Assembly: GCA_902536765.1 (NCBI GenBank)
Contig: CACAYM010000004.1
Location: 1-64,000 of the forward strand
Length of the DNA: 64,000 nucleotides
Reading direction: 5' to 3'
From: an uncultured Pelagibacteraceae bacterium
Lineage (GTDB): Bacteria; Pseudomonadota; Alphaproteobacteria; Pelagibacterales; Pelagibacteraceae
The notes under the pieces were generated by a model that saw only the letters and a program-made list of their open reading frames with translations, had not been told where the DNA came from and made no database searches. Below are positions 1 through 9,374 of the stretch, piece after piece (the first letter of the stretch is position 1; every line of letters starts with the position of its first letter). The position numbers and the translations under genes are program-made.

Positions 1-785
1 AATGGTTCTTGCCATCGTGAAGGAACAACTGAAATTGCCGATTTTTTATAATAATTTAATATTTTTGAATGTGTTACCCAATCAAGAATTTCAAAACGAT
101 TATGTTTAAAATTATATTTTTCTCGTGGTTCATTACCAATTGCTAATGCTTTCCAATCAGAAAATTTATTTAAAATCTTTATTATAGATTTACCATATGT
201 GTCAAAGCCTTTGGATGAATTTAATTTTCCTGTAAAAATAATTAATTTTTCTTTTTTTGGAAATCTTTTTATAGGACTAATAGCAGGATATAAAATATCA
301 CAATTATTCCTATGTTTATAAGGTAAACCCTCAAAAAATTTATTTTTAACCCAATTACTAACAAAATAAATTTGATCTGTATTTTCTGCTATAAAAATTC
401 TTTCATTTATGGAAGACGAGGATCTTAAATCTTGGGGGTTATTATGATAAATGAATATAAGTTTTGATTTTACTTTTTTTTTAATTAAATAAAGAAGTGA
501 CTCTGGTCTGTTATGAATTTCAATTATTTTAAAATTATATTTAAGATATTCTTTGTACAACATGTCAGTATAAGAAATGTTTTTTTTTACGAATGAATTA
601 CCCAATTTAAGATTTTTAAAATTTTTAAGTAATGGTTTGGATTTATTGCTAAGATACCCATATACGGTAGACCTACTTTTTAAACTACTTTTGTTTAAAT
701 AATCTTTAACCCAGATAGATGCAGCACCTGCGCTATTTTCAGTAAAATTTTCTTTATATGGTAATAAAATTGCGATCTCTCTCAT
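1..785 (-). CDS. Glycosyltransferase family 4 protein, C-terminal part cut by window edge
   Basis: Not in ORF track because it runs off the window. Reverse strand translates from ATG at 785 as MREIAILLPYKENFTENSAGAASIWVKDYL... and stays open to base 1, ending ...NYYKKSAISVVPSRWQEP, a typical GT4 C-terminal motif. Confidence 0.85.
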   Translation of the reverse strand, partial: MREIAILLPYKENFTENSAGAASIWVKDYLNKSSLKSRSTVYGYLSNKSKPLLKNFKNLKLGNSFVKKNISYTDMLYKEYLKYNFKIIEIHNRPESLLYLIKKKVKSKLIFIYHNNPQDLRSSSSINERIFIAENTDQIYFVSNWVKNKFFEGLPYKHRNNCDILYPAISPIKRFPKKEKLIIFTGKLNSSKGFDTYGKSIIKILNKFSDWKALAIGNEPREKYNFKHNRFEILDWVTHSKILNYYKKSAISVVPSRWQEP

Positions 786-1369
786 TTGTTTTTTAAAATC
801 TCCTTAAATCTTATATTTTCTAACATTAATTTCTTATAATTAATTTTATTTTTTTTTAAACTTAATGTGTTTTTTTTTATTTTTTTAACGGGTTTACCAA
901 AATATATATAGCCAGGTAAAATTTTTTTAGTTTTAGTTACAATTGAACCCATTCCTATCATGCTATATGAGCCAATTATTTGATTCTGATGCACAATTGA
1001 TTTTATACCTAAATTAGCATGTTTCATTACATAAACATTACCACCTAATACAACATTACTGCTTAAAATAACATTATCTTCTATATAACAATCATGATCA
1101 ATAGTTGTAGAGTTCATCACATAATTATCATTGCCAATATAAGTTTTTTTTTTAAGTGCTGTAGGAAGGTGTATATTTGTATATTCATTAAAAACATTTC
1201 GATTACCAATAATAATTTTACCTGAATTTTTTTTATTTTTCCATTGCGCTTGATTACCTATGACGACGTATGGTCCAATAGTATTTCCTTTTCCAATTAT
1301 CAAAGATTTCCAATTAATAACAGCTGTTGGGTGTACAAAGTTACCTTTTATTTTTTTAAACTTTAACAT
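782..1369 (-). CDS. Left-handed beta-helix (hexapeptide repeat) acyl/acetyltransferase, LpxA-like
   Basis: Repeated hexapeptide pattern (IIGKGNTIGPYVVIGNQ, IEDNVILSSNVVLGGNVYV); LpxA-like N-terminus NFVHPTAVI. Confidence 0.8.
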   Translation of the reverse strand: MLKFKKIKGNFVHPTAVINWKSLIIGKGNTIGPYVVIGNQAQWKNKKNSGKIIIGNRNVFNEYTNIHLPTALKKKTYIGNDNYVMNSTTIDHDCYIEDNVILSSNVVLGGNVYVMKHANLGIKSIVHQNQIIGSYSMIGMGSIVTKTKKILPGYIYFGKPVKKIKKNTLSLKKNKINYKKLMLENIRFKEILKNK

Positions 1370-1611
1370 TTATTTTTAATTTGATTTCTTAATTTATAGT
1401 TTTTCTTTAATTTATATTCTTCACTCATTGCTTTTTTTTTTGAGGCAAACTTTTTTTTATATGCTAAAATCCATTTTCTTCCTTTAGTAAATTTAGCTCC
1501 TTTTCCAGCATTGTGTAATTTGATTCTGTTTTTAATATTATTGGTATAGCCTACATAAGAAATTGACTTATTTTTGACTTTGCTAACTATTAAGTAAATA
1601 TAATAAGTCAT
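1363..1611 (-). CDS. GIY-YIG domain endonuclease, single-domain (UPF0213-like)
   Basis: MTYYIYLIVSK...SYVGYTNNIKNRIKLHNAGKGAKFTKGRKW..A..EEYKLKK matches GIY-YIG single-domain family. Confidence 0.85.
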   Translation of the reverse strand: MTYYIYLIVSKVKNKSISYVGYTNNIKNRIKLHNAGKGAKFTKGRKWILAYKKKFASKKKAMSEEYKLKKNYKLRNQIKNKC

Positions 1612-1613
1612 TA

Positions 1614-1688
1614 TGGCGGTCCCTAGGGGAATCGAACCCCTCTTTCATGGATGAAAACCATGTGTCCTAACCGATAGACGAAGGGACC
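1614..1688 (-). tRNA. tRNA-Glu(TTC)
   Basis: Reverse strand GGTCCCTTCGTCTATCGGTTAGGACACATGGTTTTCATCCATGAAAGAGGGGTTCGATTCCCCTAGGGACCGCCA folds as cloverleaf; anticodon loop TTTTCAT; CCA encoded. Confidence 0.97.
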
Positions 1689-1723
1689 AAGTTTGCATCT
1701 TTTATTGTAAAATATAATATTTA

Positions 1724-2674
1724 TCAAGTTTTTATAATGTCTTCTCGAACAACAATTTCACTTAAATTACTACTTTTATGTGTAACCAAAGTTTCAGTAA
1801 TATATTTTTGATCTTTCAGTTTAATGCCACCTACTAGATCGCTATTTGTTATACCGGTTGCACAAAATATAGAGTCACCTTTAACTATTTCCTCTAATTC
1901 ATATTTTTTTTTAAGGTCCTTTATACCCATTTTTTTAGCTCTATCTTTATCTCTATCGTTTTCAAAAATAAATCTTCCTTGGAATTTGCATCCCATAGTA
2001 TCTATAGCCGAAGCAGCTAGAACACCCTCAGGGCCACCTCCTATTCCTAAAAAAATGTCAACATTGAATTTTTTATCTGTAACCATCAATGCTCCTGAAA
2101 CATCACCATCAGATATTAGTTTCATTTTAACTTTCATCTCTGACAGAGTATCTATAATTTGTTGATGTCTTGGCCTGTTTAACAAACAAGCTGTTACATC
2201 ATTAAGGTCTTTATTTAAAGAATCAGCAATGTTTTTTATATTTTTGTCTAATGAAAAGTCCAAATCGGTTGCATCTCTTGGAACACTTTTTGTAACTGCA
2301 AGCTTATCCATATAGGTTTCAGGCGCATTAAATAAATTTCCTTTTTCCGCTATTGCTATAACAGATAAAGCTCCAGGTAGGTTTTTTGCAACAAAATTTG
2401 TACCTTCAAGAGGGTCCACTGCTATATCTAGATTTAAATCTCCACCAAGTCCTAATTTTTCACCAATATACAACATTGGAGCTTCATCTAGTTCACCCTC
2501 ACCTATTACAACTTCGCCATTAATTTTAAGTTTATTAATTTCATTTCTCATTGAGTCTGTCGCTGCCTTATCAGCAGATTTTTTGTCATTTTTACCTAAA
2601 AATTTATAACAAGCTATTGCTGCTCGAGAAGTTACAGTAACTATTTCTTTGGCTAAGTCTTTATTTAATGGCAC
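1724..2674 (-). CDS. glpX: Fructose-1,6-bisphosphatase class II
   Basis: GlpX signatures: GEGELDEAPMLYIGE, AVDPLEGTNFVAKN, GIGGGPEGVLAA. Confidence 0.95.
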   Translation of the reverse strand: MPLNKDLAKEIVTVTSRAAIACYKFLGKNDKKSADKAATDSMRNEINKLKINGEVVIGEGELDEAPMLYIGEKLGLGGDLNLDIAVDPLEGTNFVAKNLPGALSVIAIAEKGNLFNAPETYMDKLAVTKSVPRDATDLDFSLDKNIKNIADSLNKDLNDVTACLLNRPRHQQIIDTLSEMKVKMKLISDGDVSGALMVTDKKFNVDIFLGIGGGPEGVLAASAIDTMGCKFQGRFIFENDRDKDRAKKMGIKDLKKKYELEEIVKGDSIFCATGITNSDLVGGIKLKDQKYITETLVTHKSSNLSEIVVREDIIKT

Positions 2675-3672
2675 TAAATTTTTTCTTTAGATATTTTTTC
2701 AGTATTATATTTAAGTTTATTTTCAAATTCATTAAGTCTTTTCCATACAGATATCAACTCAACTATTATCGGCCAACTTCTTACAAGATATTGTAACGAG
2801 GTTTCAACTCTACCAAAGGCTCTAATTATTTGTTGTACAAATCCTAGTGTAATTGCTCCTGTTACAATTGTTGGTGCTAATGCTAAATACGGAACTATAA
2901 CCATTCCTTGTAGATAGCTCCATTTAACTGCATTAAAATATAAATAATGAAAATACATTTTATAATGTATTTTTCTTACACCTCCGTATAAATCATCTAT
3001 TTTTACAGGCTGTGCACTTTCTTTAAAATCTTCACCAAGAACTAATTCTTTTCTATAGGCAGCTTCTTCTTTTTGAATATCATATTCAATTCCAGGTAAT
3101 TTAATCCCGACAGCAGCTAGAATAAATGTTCCTCCTAATGCAGAAATAATGGCAACCCAAACCAACGCGTGATTAACTTCTCCAATCCATGGAAGCACTG
3201 TAATACTTTTAGACAAACCCCATAATATCGGTGTGAATGCAATTAATGTCATCACACTTCTTAATAGTTCTGCACCTAAACCCTCCATTATTCTTGCAAA
3301 TTTAAGAGTGTCTTCTTGAACCCTCTGAGACGCACCTTCAATTGATGATGCAAAATTCCATTTATCATGATAAAAGTCCGCCATTGCTGTTCTCCATCTA
3401 AAAGTCCAATGACTAGTAAAATAATCACTAAATATGACTACTATTATATAAATAGCTGCTATTTTTGCGAATGTGAAAAGATATGCTATAAATTCTTTTT
3501 CTGAAACAGCACCAGGTTCTGCTAGCGCTTTTTGTAACGTATCATAAAATTCACCGAACCATTCATTTATTCTTACATCTAATTGAACCTGATACCAGGT
3601 AGCCAAAAGAATAAGTATTGTTCCGCCAATACTCCATAAATGCCATTTTTTATCTGTAAAAAACTTAAACAT
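2674..3672 (-). CDS. SbmA/BacA-like peptide transporter (membrane domain, no fused ATPase)
   Basis: WYQVQLDVRINEWFGEFYDTLQKAL, TFRWRTAMADFYHDKW, SQRVQEDTLKFARIMEGL are SbmA/BacA family motifs. Confidence 0.9.
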   Translation of the reverse strand: MFKFFTDKKWHLWSIGGTILILLATWYQVQLDVRINEWFGEFYDTLQKALAEPGAVSEKEFIAYLFTFAKIAAIYIIVVIFSDYFTSHWTFRWRTAMADFYHDKWNFASSIEGASQRVQEDTLKFARIMEGLGAELLRSVMTLIAFTPILWGLSKSITVLPWIGEVNHALVWVAIISALGGTFILAAVGIKLPGIEYDIQKEEAAYRKELVLGEDFKESAQPVKIDDLYGGVRKIHYKMYFHYLYFNAVKWSYLQGMVIVPYLALAPTIVTGAITLGFVQQIIRAFGRVETSLQYLVRSWPIIVELISVWKRLNEFENKLKYNTEKISKEKI

Positions 3673-3953
3673 TATTCAATAAAATTGTCAGCATAGGATT
3701 TTTTAATTATTTTTTTTTCTTTAGGTTCAATTAATTCATAATTTATATTATTTTTTTCTGCAAAAGTAATTGCTTTTTCCTTTGATGAAAATTCAAGATT
3801 CACTTCAGTCAATGTATTGGTTGAACTTTCCCAACCCATTAATGGATTAATTCCATTTTTTTCATCATTAAACTTAAGCAACCATTTTTTTGTTTTTCCC
3901 CTGCCTGATTGCATAGAAGTTTTTGCGGGTTTATATATTATTGCTTTTCTCAT
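3672..3953 (-). CDS. ETC complex I (NDUFS4-like) accessory subunit
   Basis: AIIYKPAKTSMQSGRGKTKKWLLKF...NPLMGWESSTNTLTEVNLEFSSKEKAITFAEKNN, typical ETC_C1_NDUFS4 family. Confidence 0.88.
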   Translation of the reverse strand: MRKAIIYKPAKTSMQSGRGKTKKWLLKFNDEKNGINPLMGWESSTNTLTEVNLEFSSKEKAITFAEKNNINYELIEPKEKKIIKKSYADNFIE

Positions 3954-3958
3954 ATTAA

Positions 3959-4035
<77 letters not shown>

Positions 4036-4129
4036 AATGGCATACTATTACAGTAGATATGATAAATTTTAAAGTATAAAGGGTCGCAAATTTAAAGAAA
4101 TTTCATCAGAATCTGGTATATAATTATAT

Positions 4130-4588
4130 ATGATAATAAGTTGTGAAAACTGTGAAAAAAAATTTACTGTTGTTGATGACCTTATACCTTTAGATGGAAG
4201 ACAATTAAAATGTGGCTCATGTGGTCATAAATGGTTTTTCAAAAAAACAATTATAATAGAAAAAGATATAAAACCATCTTTAAAAAAGAAAATTGAGGTT
4301 AAAAAAATTAATACAAATGAGCAAATTCCAGCAACTACAGACAAAATTATTAGTGAGGCTGAAAAAATAAACTTAAATAATCTAAGATATTCATCTAATG
4401 CTAACACCAAAATTTCATTTGTAAATTTATTTTTTTTGTTTTTAATTACATTTGTCGCGTTTATAATTTTAATTGATACTTTTAAGAGTCAAATTAATTA
4501 TGTGATGCCTGGTTTTAATTTATTTATAGAAAATTTTTATGAAAGTATAAGAGACTTTTATTTATTTTTTAAAGATTTAATTAGTTAA
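4130..4588 (+). CDS. MJ0042-type zinc-ribbon protein with one C-terminal TM segment
   Basis: N-terminal MIISCENCEKKFTVVDDLIPLDGRQLKCGSCGHKW (two CxxC pairs); hydrophobic VNLFFLFLITFVAFIILI. Confidence 0.75.
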   Translation: MIISCENCEKKFTVVDDLIPLDGRQLKCGSCGHKWFFKKTIIIEKDIKPSLKKKIEVKKINTNEQIPATTDKIISEAEKINLNNLRYSSNANTKISFVNLFFLFLITFVAFIILIDTFKSQINYVMPGFNLFIENFYESIRDFYLFFKDLIS

Positions 4589-4589
4589 T

Positions 4590-5765
4590 ATGATAAATTA
4601 TATTTCTCAACCTTTTAAATGGTTTTTTAAATTAGAAGCTGCTAGTGGTCTTGTATTGTTTATAAGTGCAATCATAGCTTTAATTATAAGTAATTCTAAC
4701 TTATCGAGTATTTATTTTGAAACATTAGATAAGTATATATTTATTGGTATTAATAATTTTGGTATCAAGCTGTCCGTCTTACATTGGATTAATGATGCTT
4801 TAATGGCTATATTCTTTTTTTTCGTAACACTTGAAATAAAAAGAGAATTTTTACAAGGTGAACTCTCAAATATAAAGCAAGCATTATTACCTATCATTGC
4901 TGCTGTTGGCGGTATGGTTGTTCCAGCATTATTTTATATATTTGTAAATTTTGGTGATCCGGAAACTTTAAATGGATGGGCAATACCATCGGCAACAGAT
5001 ATTGCATTTTCCTTGGGTGTTTTGTCTCTTTTAGGTAAAAGAGTTCCGTTATCATTAAAGGTTTTTTTAACAGCATTGGCAATAATAGATGATTTAGGAG
5101 CAATATTAATTATAGCTTTATTTTATTCTGGAGAATTAAATATAATGTATCTATCTTTAATGCTTTTTGCATTTGTAATTCTTTTGGTAATAAATAAATT
5201 TAATATTAAAATATTTTTCCCATATTTAATAATTGGACTTTTGTTATGGGATTTTACACATAATTCCGGGATACACGCTACAATTGCTGGTGTTTTACTT
5301 GCAATGACTATTCCTCACAGAAAAAAAGAGAAAGACTTTTCATTATTAGTAAAAATTGAACATGCGATCAGTCCCTATGTTGCATTTGGTATAATGCCAT
5401 TGTTTGCTTTTGCTAACGCTGGGGTTTCATTAGAAGGGTTGAACTTTTCATCTTTATTAGAAAAAGTACCATTGGGAATAGTATTAGGATTGTTTGTAGG
5501 CAAACAATTAGGTGTATTTGTTTTTTCTTTTATATCTATAAAGTTAAAAATTGCTGAAATGCCAGGAAATTCAAGCTGGTATAATTTTTATGGAGTAGGA
5601 ATATTGACTGGAATTGGATTTACAATGAGTTTATTTGTTGGAAACTTAGCCTTCATTGAAAATACTCAATACATGGATGGGGTTAAGATTGGAGTTTTAA
5701 CAGGATCCTTACTTTCAACATTGGCAGGGTATTTTTTAATATTACTTACACCTGACAAAAGGTAA
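4590..5765 (+). CDS. nhaA: Na+/H+ antiporter NhaA
   Basis: WAIPSATDIAFSLGVLSLLGKRVPLSLKVFLTALAIIDDLGAI and GIGFTMSLFVGNLAF are NhaA signatures. Confidence 0.96.
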   Translation: MINYISQPFKWFFKLEAASGLVLFISAIIALIISNSNLSSIYFETLDKYIFIGINNFGIKLSVLHWINDALMAIFFFFVTLEIKREFLQGELSNIKQALLPIIAAVGGMVVPALFYIFVNFGDPETLNGWAIPSATDIAFSLGVLSLLGKRVPLSLKVFLTALAIIDDLGAILIIALFYSGELNIMYLSLMLFAFVILLVINKFNIKIFFPYLIIGLLLWDFTHNSGIHATIAGVLLAMTIPHRKKEKDFSLLVKIEHAISPYVAFGIMPLFAFANAGVSLEGLNFSSLLEKVPLGIVLGLFVGKQLGVFVFSFISIKLKIAEMPGNSSWYNFYGVGILTGIGFTMSLFVGNLAFIENTQYMDGVKIGVLTGSLLSTLAGYFLILLTPDKR

Positions 5766-5769
5766 TGTT

Positions 5770-6315
5770 GTGAAGAAAATAACATTACTTATAATATTAA
5801 TTATGATTTTTTTTTCCAAGAAAAATGTATCGGCTGATTACGATGAAGTATTTTTTGACTTTAAAATAAACAGTATCTCAGGTGAAAAAATCGATCTTAA
5901 AGATTATAAAAATAAAGTAGTATTGGTAGTAAACACCGCCAGTTACTGCGGATTTACAAACCAATATAGTGAATTACAGTTATTGTGGGAAAAGTACCAA
6001 TCTGATGGTTTAATTGTCTTAGGTGTACCGTCAAATACATTCAATCAAGAAAAAAAAGAAGATGCTGATGTTAAAGAATTTTGCAAAGTTAATTTTAATA
6101 TAAATTTTCCAATGACTTCTATCACTGAGGTAAAAGGTAAAAATTCCCACAAGATATTCAAATGGGCAGAAAAAAATTATGGCAAATCTGCTATACCTAA
6201 ATGGAACTTTCACAAAATTTTAATTAATAAAGAGGGTAAAATTGAAGAAACGTATAATTCCTTTACAAAGCCTATGTCAAAAAAGATTACTTCTAAAATT
6301 GAAAGTCTATTATAA
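5770..6315 (+). CDS. Glutathione peroxidase, predicted exported (GTG start)
   Basis: NTASYCGFTNQYSELQLLWEKY, VLGVPSNTFNQE, WNFHKILINKEG; hydrophobic N-terminal signal MKKITLLIILIMIFFSKKNVSA. Confidence 0.92.
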   Translation: MKKITLLIILIMIFFSKKNVSADYDEVFFDFKINSISGEKIDLKDYKNKVVLVVNTASYCGFTNQYSELQLLWEKYQSDGLIVLGVPSNTFNQEKKEDADVKEFCKVNFNINFPMTSITEVKGKNSHKIFKWAEKNYGKSAIPKWNFHKILINKEGKIEETYNSFTKPMSKKITSKIESLL

Positions 6316-7080
6316 ATTTATTTTCATTCCATCATAAGCTGGAACAATATTTCTTTTAAGCTTCTTTTTTAATTCATTATAATCCAAATCAGAATGCAAA
6401 TTAGTTAAAATGGCTTTTTTAGGTGAAAGAGCATCAATTAATCTTAAACATTTATCTAAATTTAAATGTGATGGGTGCTCTCTGTACCACAAACAATCAA
6501 TTACTAAATATTTTAAATTTATTAAGAATTTAAAGTCTTTTTTGTTTATCTCACTTACATCACTTATGTAAGCTAATTTCTTATCAACTATATAACAAGT
6601 GCAGTCCACATTTCCGTGTTTTACTTTAAGAGATCTAATGTGAATTCTTTTTTTACCATCTTTAAAATAGAGATCTTTCTTAACAGAATTCATTTTTAAC
6701 GTTGCAGGATATTCACGAGAATTGCTTTTAAAACAGTAAGAAAAAGTTTTATTTAAATATTTTTTTGTTGGTGTATCTGCATAAATATCGACTTGTTTTC
6801 TATTTTTTAAAAAGAAGACCCTAAGATCGTTAATTCCATGAGTTTGATCAGCATGCATATGAGAAAATAGAACTTTATCAATATTAGTGATCTTGTTATT
6901 TATTAATTGTTGTCTCATGTCTGGAGAGGTGTCTATAATTATATTTAAAGACTTGCCCTGAATCACTGCAGAACATCTTGTCCTAATATTCTTTTTGTTG
7001 TTAGGATTGCAATTTCCAAAATTACCGTCAGGTCTTGGTACTCCCATTGAACTTCCACATCCTAGAATTATAAACCTCAT
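6310..7080 (-). CDS. MBL-fold metallohydrolase (PhnP-like cyclic phosphodiesterase family)
   Basis: ILGCGSSMGVPRP...FSHMHADQTHGINDLR, HPSHLNLDK, LTNLHSDLDY metal-binding motifs. Confidence 0.88.
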   Translation of the reverse strand: MRFIILGCGSSMGVPRPDGNFGNCNPNNKKNIRTRCSAVIQGKSLNIIIDTSPDMRQQLINNKITNIDKVLFSHMHADQTHGINDLRVFFLKNRKQVDIYADTPTKKYLNKTFSYCFKSNSREYPATLKMNSVKKDLYFKDGKKRIHIRSLKVKHGNVDCTCYIVDKKLAYISDVSEINKKDFKFLINLKYLVIDCLWYREHPSHLNLDKCLRLIDALSPKKAILTNLHSDLDYNELKKKLKRNIVPAYDGMKINL

Positions 7081-7083
7081 GAA

Positions 7084-7845
7084 TTATTTAGAAAATAAAG
7101 TATTAAAATTATTGGTGGTAAGTAACATCAGCTTATTTACCTCAATATTTCTGAGATTAGCAAGTTTTTGTACAGTAAATTTAATGAATGAAGGTTCATT
7201 TTTTTTACCTCTATTTGGCTCTGGAGATAAAAAAGGACTGTCTGTTTCTATTAAAAGTTTATCTTCTGGAATTTTTTTAAAAGTTTCCTGTAGCTCTGTT
7301 GATTTTTTAAAAGTAATTATGCCGCTTGCTGAAAAATAGGCGTTTAATGGAACTAAATTTAATGCAAAATCGGTTGATCCAGTAAAACAATGCATAAGAA
7401 TTTTTAAATTTTTCTGATAATTTTTTTTAAGGATATCATAAGTTTCATTCTCTGCATTTCTTGAATGAATGATAAGAGGAATATTAAGATCTATCGCAGC
7501 TTCAATATGATTTTGAAAACTCTTTAATTGTATATCTTTGTCACTGTTATTGTAATAAAAATCTAAACCAGTCTCTCCTACTCCAATAATTTTACTATTC
7601 ATCTTAATTTTTTTTACAATTTCATCTCTTTCAACGAAATGATTTTTTGTTTCATGGGGGTGAATTCCAAAAGTTCCATAGATCATTGGATCTTTAGACA
7701 CAATATCAAGAATATTATTGTATCCACTACTAGTGGTACAAATAGTTAATAATTTTTCTAGACCTACATCTTTTGCTCTAGTCAATACTTGACTTAAATT
7801 AGATATAAGAGGTTCTCGATCTAAATGGCAATGCGAATCAATCAT
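7084..7845 (-). CDS. tatD: TatD family hydrolase
   Basis: MIDSHCHLD, GIHPHE, GVGETGLDFYY, IIHSRNA, HCFTGS, ETDSPFLSPEP. Confidence 0.95.
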   Translation of the reverse strand: MIDSHCHLDREPLISNLSQVLTRAKDVGLEKLLTICTTSSGYNNILDIVSKDPMIYGTFGIHPHETKNHFVERDEIVKKIKMNSKIIGVGETGLDFYYNNSDKDIQLKSFQNHIEAAIDLNIPLIIHSRNAENETYDILKKNYQKNLKILMHCFTGSTDFALNLVPLNAYFSASGIITFKKSTELQETFKKIPEDKLLIETDSPFLSPEPNRGKKNEPSFIKFTVQKLANLRNIEVNKLMLLTTNNFNTLFSK

Positions 7846-9374
7846 TTTTTTATTTTCTCAAATAAAATTCCTAGCTTTATTATTTCTTTTTTATCTTTTA
7901 GATATTCATTATTAACTATTGTGTCAAATTTTATATCTTTTTCCTTGATAGAAAAAATATTCAGGACTTTTAAAGAAGTATTTGGAATAATTGGATATAG
8001 TAAAATTGAAATTTTTCTAATTAATTCAAGAGACACGAAAACAATTGTGTTCAATCTTAAACTATCATTTTTCTTTGTCCAAGGTGCTTGATCATTAAAA
8101 TATTTATTTGCTTTAAATAGTTGATTTACTACATACTCAACATAATAATTTATGTTTTGTTCATTAATTTCTTTTTCTATATTATTTATATTGTCTTTAA
8201 AATCATTTAGAATTTTAAGGTCATCATTAATAAAATCATATTTTTCTGGAACTTTAAGACCAATATTTTTTTCACAAAACAAAATTACTCTTTGACATAA
8301 ATTTCCATAGTTATTCGCTAAATCACTATTTATGCAACTTTCTAATTTTTCCTTTGAAATATTTCCATCATTTCCAAAAGATACTTCTTTGAGTAAATAG
8401 TACCTCAATGCATCCAATCCATAGATATCAATTATTTCAATAGGATCTAAAATATTACCTTTAGACTTTGACATTTTTTCATCACCTGAGAGTATCCATC
8501 CGTGACCATATACTCTCTGTGGAGGTTTAATACCTGCTGCCAATAAAAAAGCTGGCCAATACACTGCGTGAAATCTCAAAATATCTTTTCCGATAATGTG
8601 AATATTAGCAGGCCAAAAGTCCTTATATAATCTTTCTGTTTCTTTTGGATAATTTAAGGCAGAAAGATAATTTGTTAAAGCATCAAGCCATACGTAAATA
8701 ATATGGTCTTTATTCGATGGAACTTTAATTCCCCAAGAAAAAGATTTTCTGCTAACAGATAAATCTTTTAAACCGCTTTTCACAAAACTAATTACTTCAT
8801 TTTTTCTGCTCTCAGGTAATATAAATTTTGGATTTTCTGAATAAAATTTTAAGAGTGGCTGTTGCCATCCTGACAGTTTAAAAAAATAAGACTCTTCTTC
8901 AACCCATTCTACCTGGGATCCAGAAGATTTAGATATTTTTTTTCCATTCAAATTCTCTATTTCATCCTCATTATAATAGGCTTCATCCGAAACAGAATAC
9001 CAACCAGAATATTTTGAGAGATATATTTCTTTTTTTTTTTCTAATATTTTCCAAAGATTAGTGACAGCTAATGAGTGCCTTTTCTCAGTGGTTCTAATAA
9101 AATCATCATTTGACAAATTAAGTAAAGAAGATAAATCTCTGAATGTTTTACTTATCTCATTGCAAAATTCTAAGGGATCTTTATTTGCTTTCTCAGCTGC
9201 TCTTTGAATTTTTTGACCATGTTCATCTGTTCCTGTTAAAAAAAAAACATTGTGTCCCTGTATTCTTTTAAGTCTAGCAAAAAAATCTGCCACAATACTG
9301 GAATAAGCATGACCCATATGAGGTTTTGCAGATGGGTAATAAATTGGGGTAGTTATATAAAAATTTTTAATCAT
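7842..9374 (-). CDS. metG: Methionine--tRNA ligase
   Basis: TTPIYYPSAKPHMGHAYSSIVADF (HIGH region), [26 protein letters not shown] (KMSKS). Confidence 0.97.
   Translation of the reverse strand: MIKNFYITTPIYYPSAKPHMGHAYSSIVADFFARLKRIQGHNVFFLTGTDEHGQKIQRAAEKANKDPLEFCNEISKTFRDLSSLLNLSNDDFIRTTEKRHSLAVTNLWKILEKKKEIYLSKYSGWYSVSDEAYYNEDEIENLNGKKISKSSGSQVEWVEEESYFFKLSGWQQPLLKFYSENPKFILPESRKNEVISFVKSGLKDLSVSRKSFSWGIKVPSNKDHIIYVWLDALTNYLSALNYPKETERLYKDFWPANIHIIGKDILRFHAVYWPAFLLAAGIKPPQRVYGHGWILSGDEKMSKSKGNILDPIEIIDIYGLDALRYYLLKEVSFGNDGNISKEKLESCINSDLANNYGNLCQRVILFCEKNIGLKVPEKYDFINDDLKILNDFKDNINNIEKEINEQNINYYVEYVVNQLFKANKYFNDQAPWTKKNDSLRLNTIVFVSLELIRKISILLYPIIPNTSLKVLNIFSIKEKDIKFDTIVNNEYLKDKKEIIKLGILFEKIKK

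Noticed and set aside
1824-2165. 113-aa plus-strand ORF
   Set aside because: Fully antisense to glpX; no recognisable domain; shadow ORF.
4894-5103. 69-aa minus-strand ORF inside nhaA
   Set aside because: Antisense shadow of a clear NhaA coding region.
6995-7339. 114-aa plus-strand ORF across the MBL and tatD genes
   Set aside because: Antisense to two well-supported genes; composition consistent with a shadow ORF.
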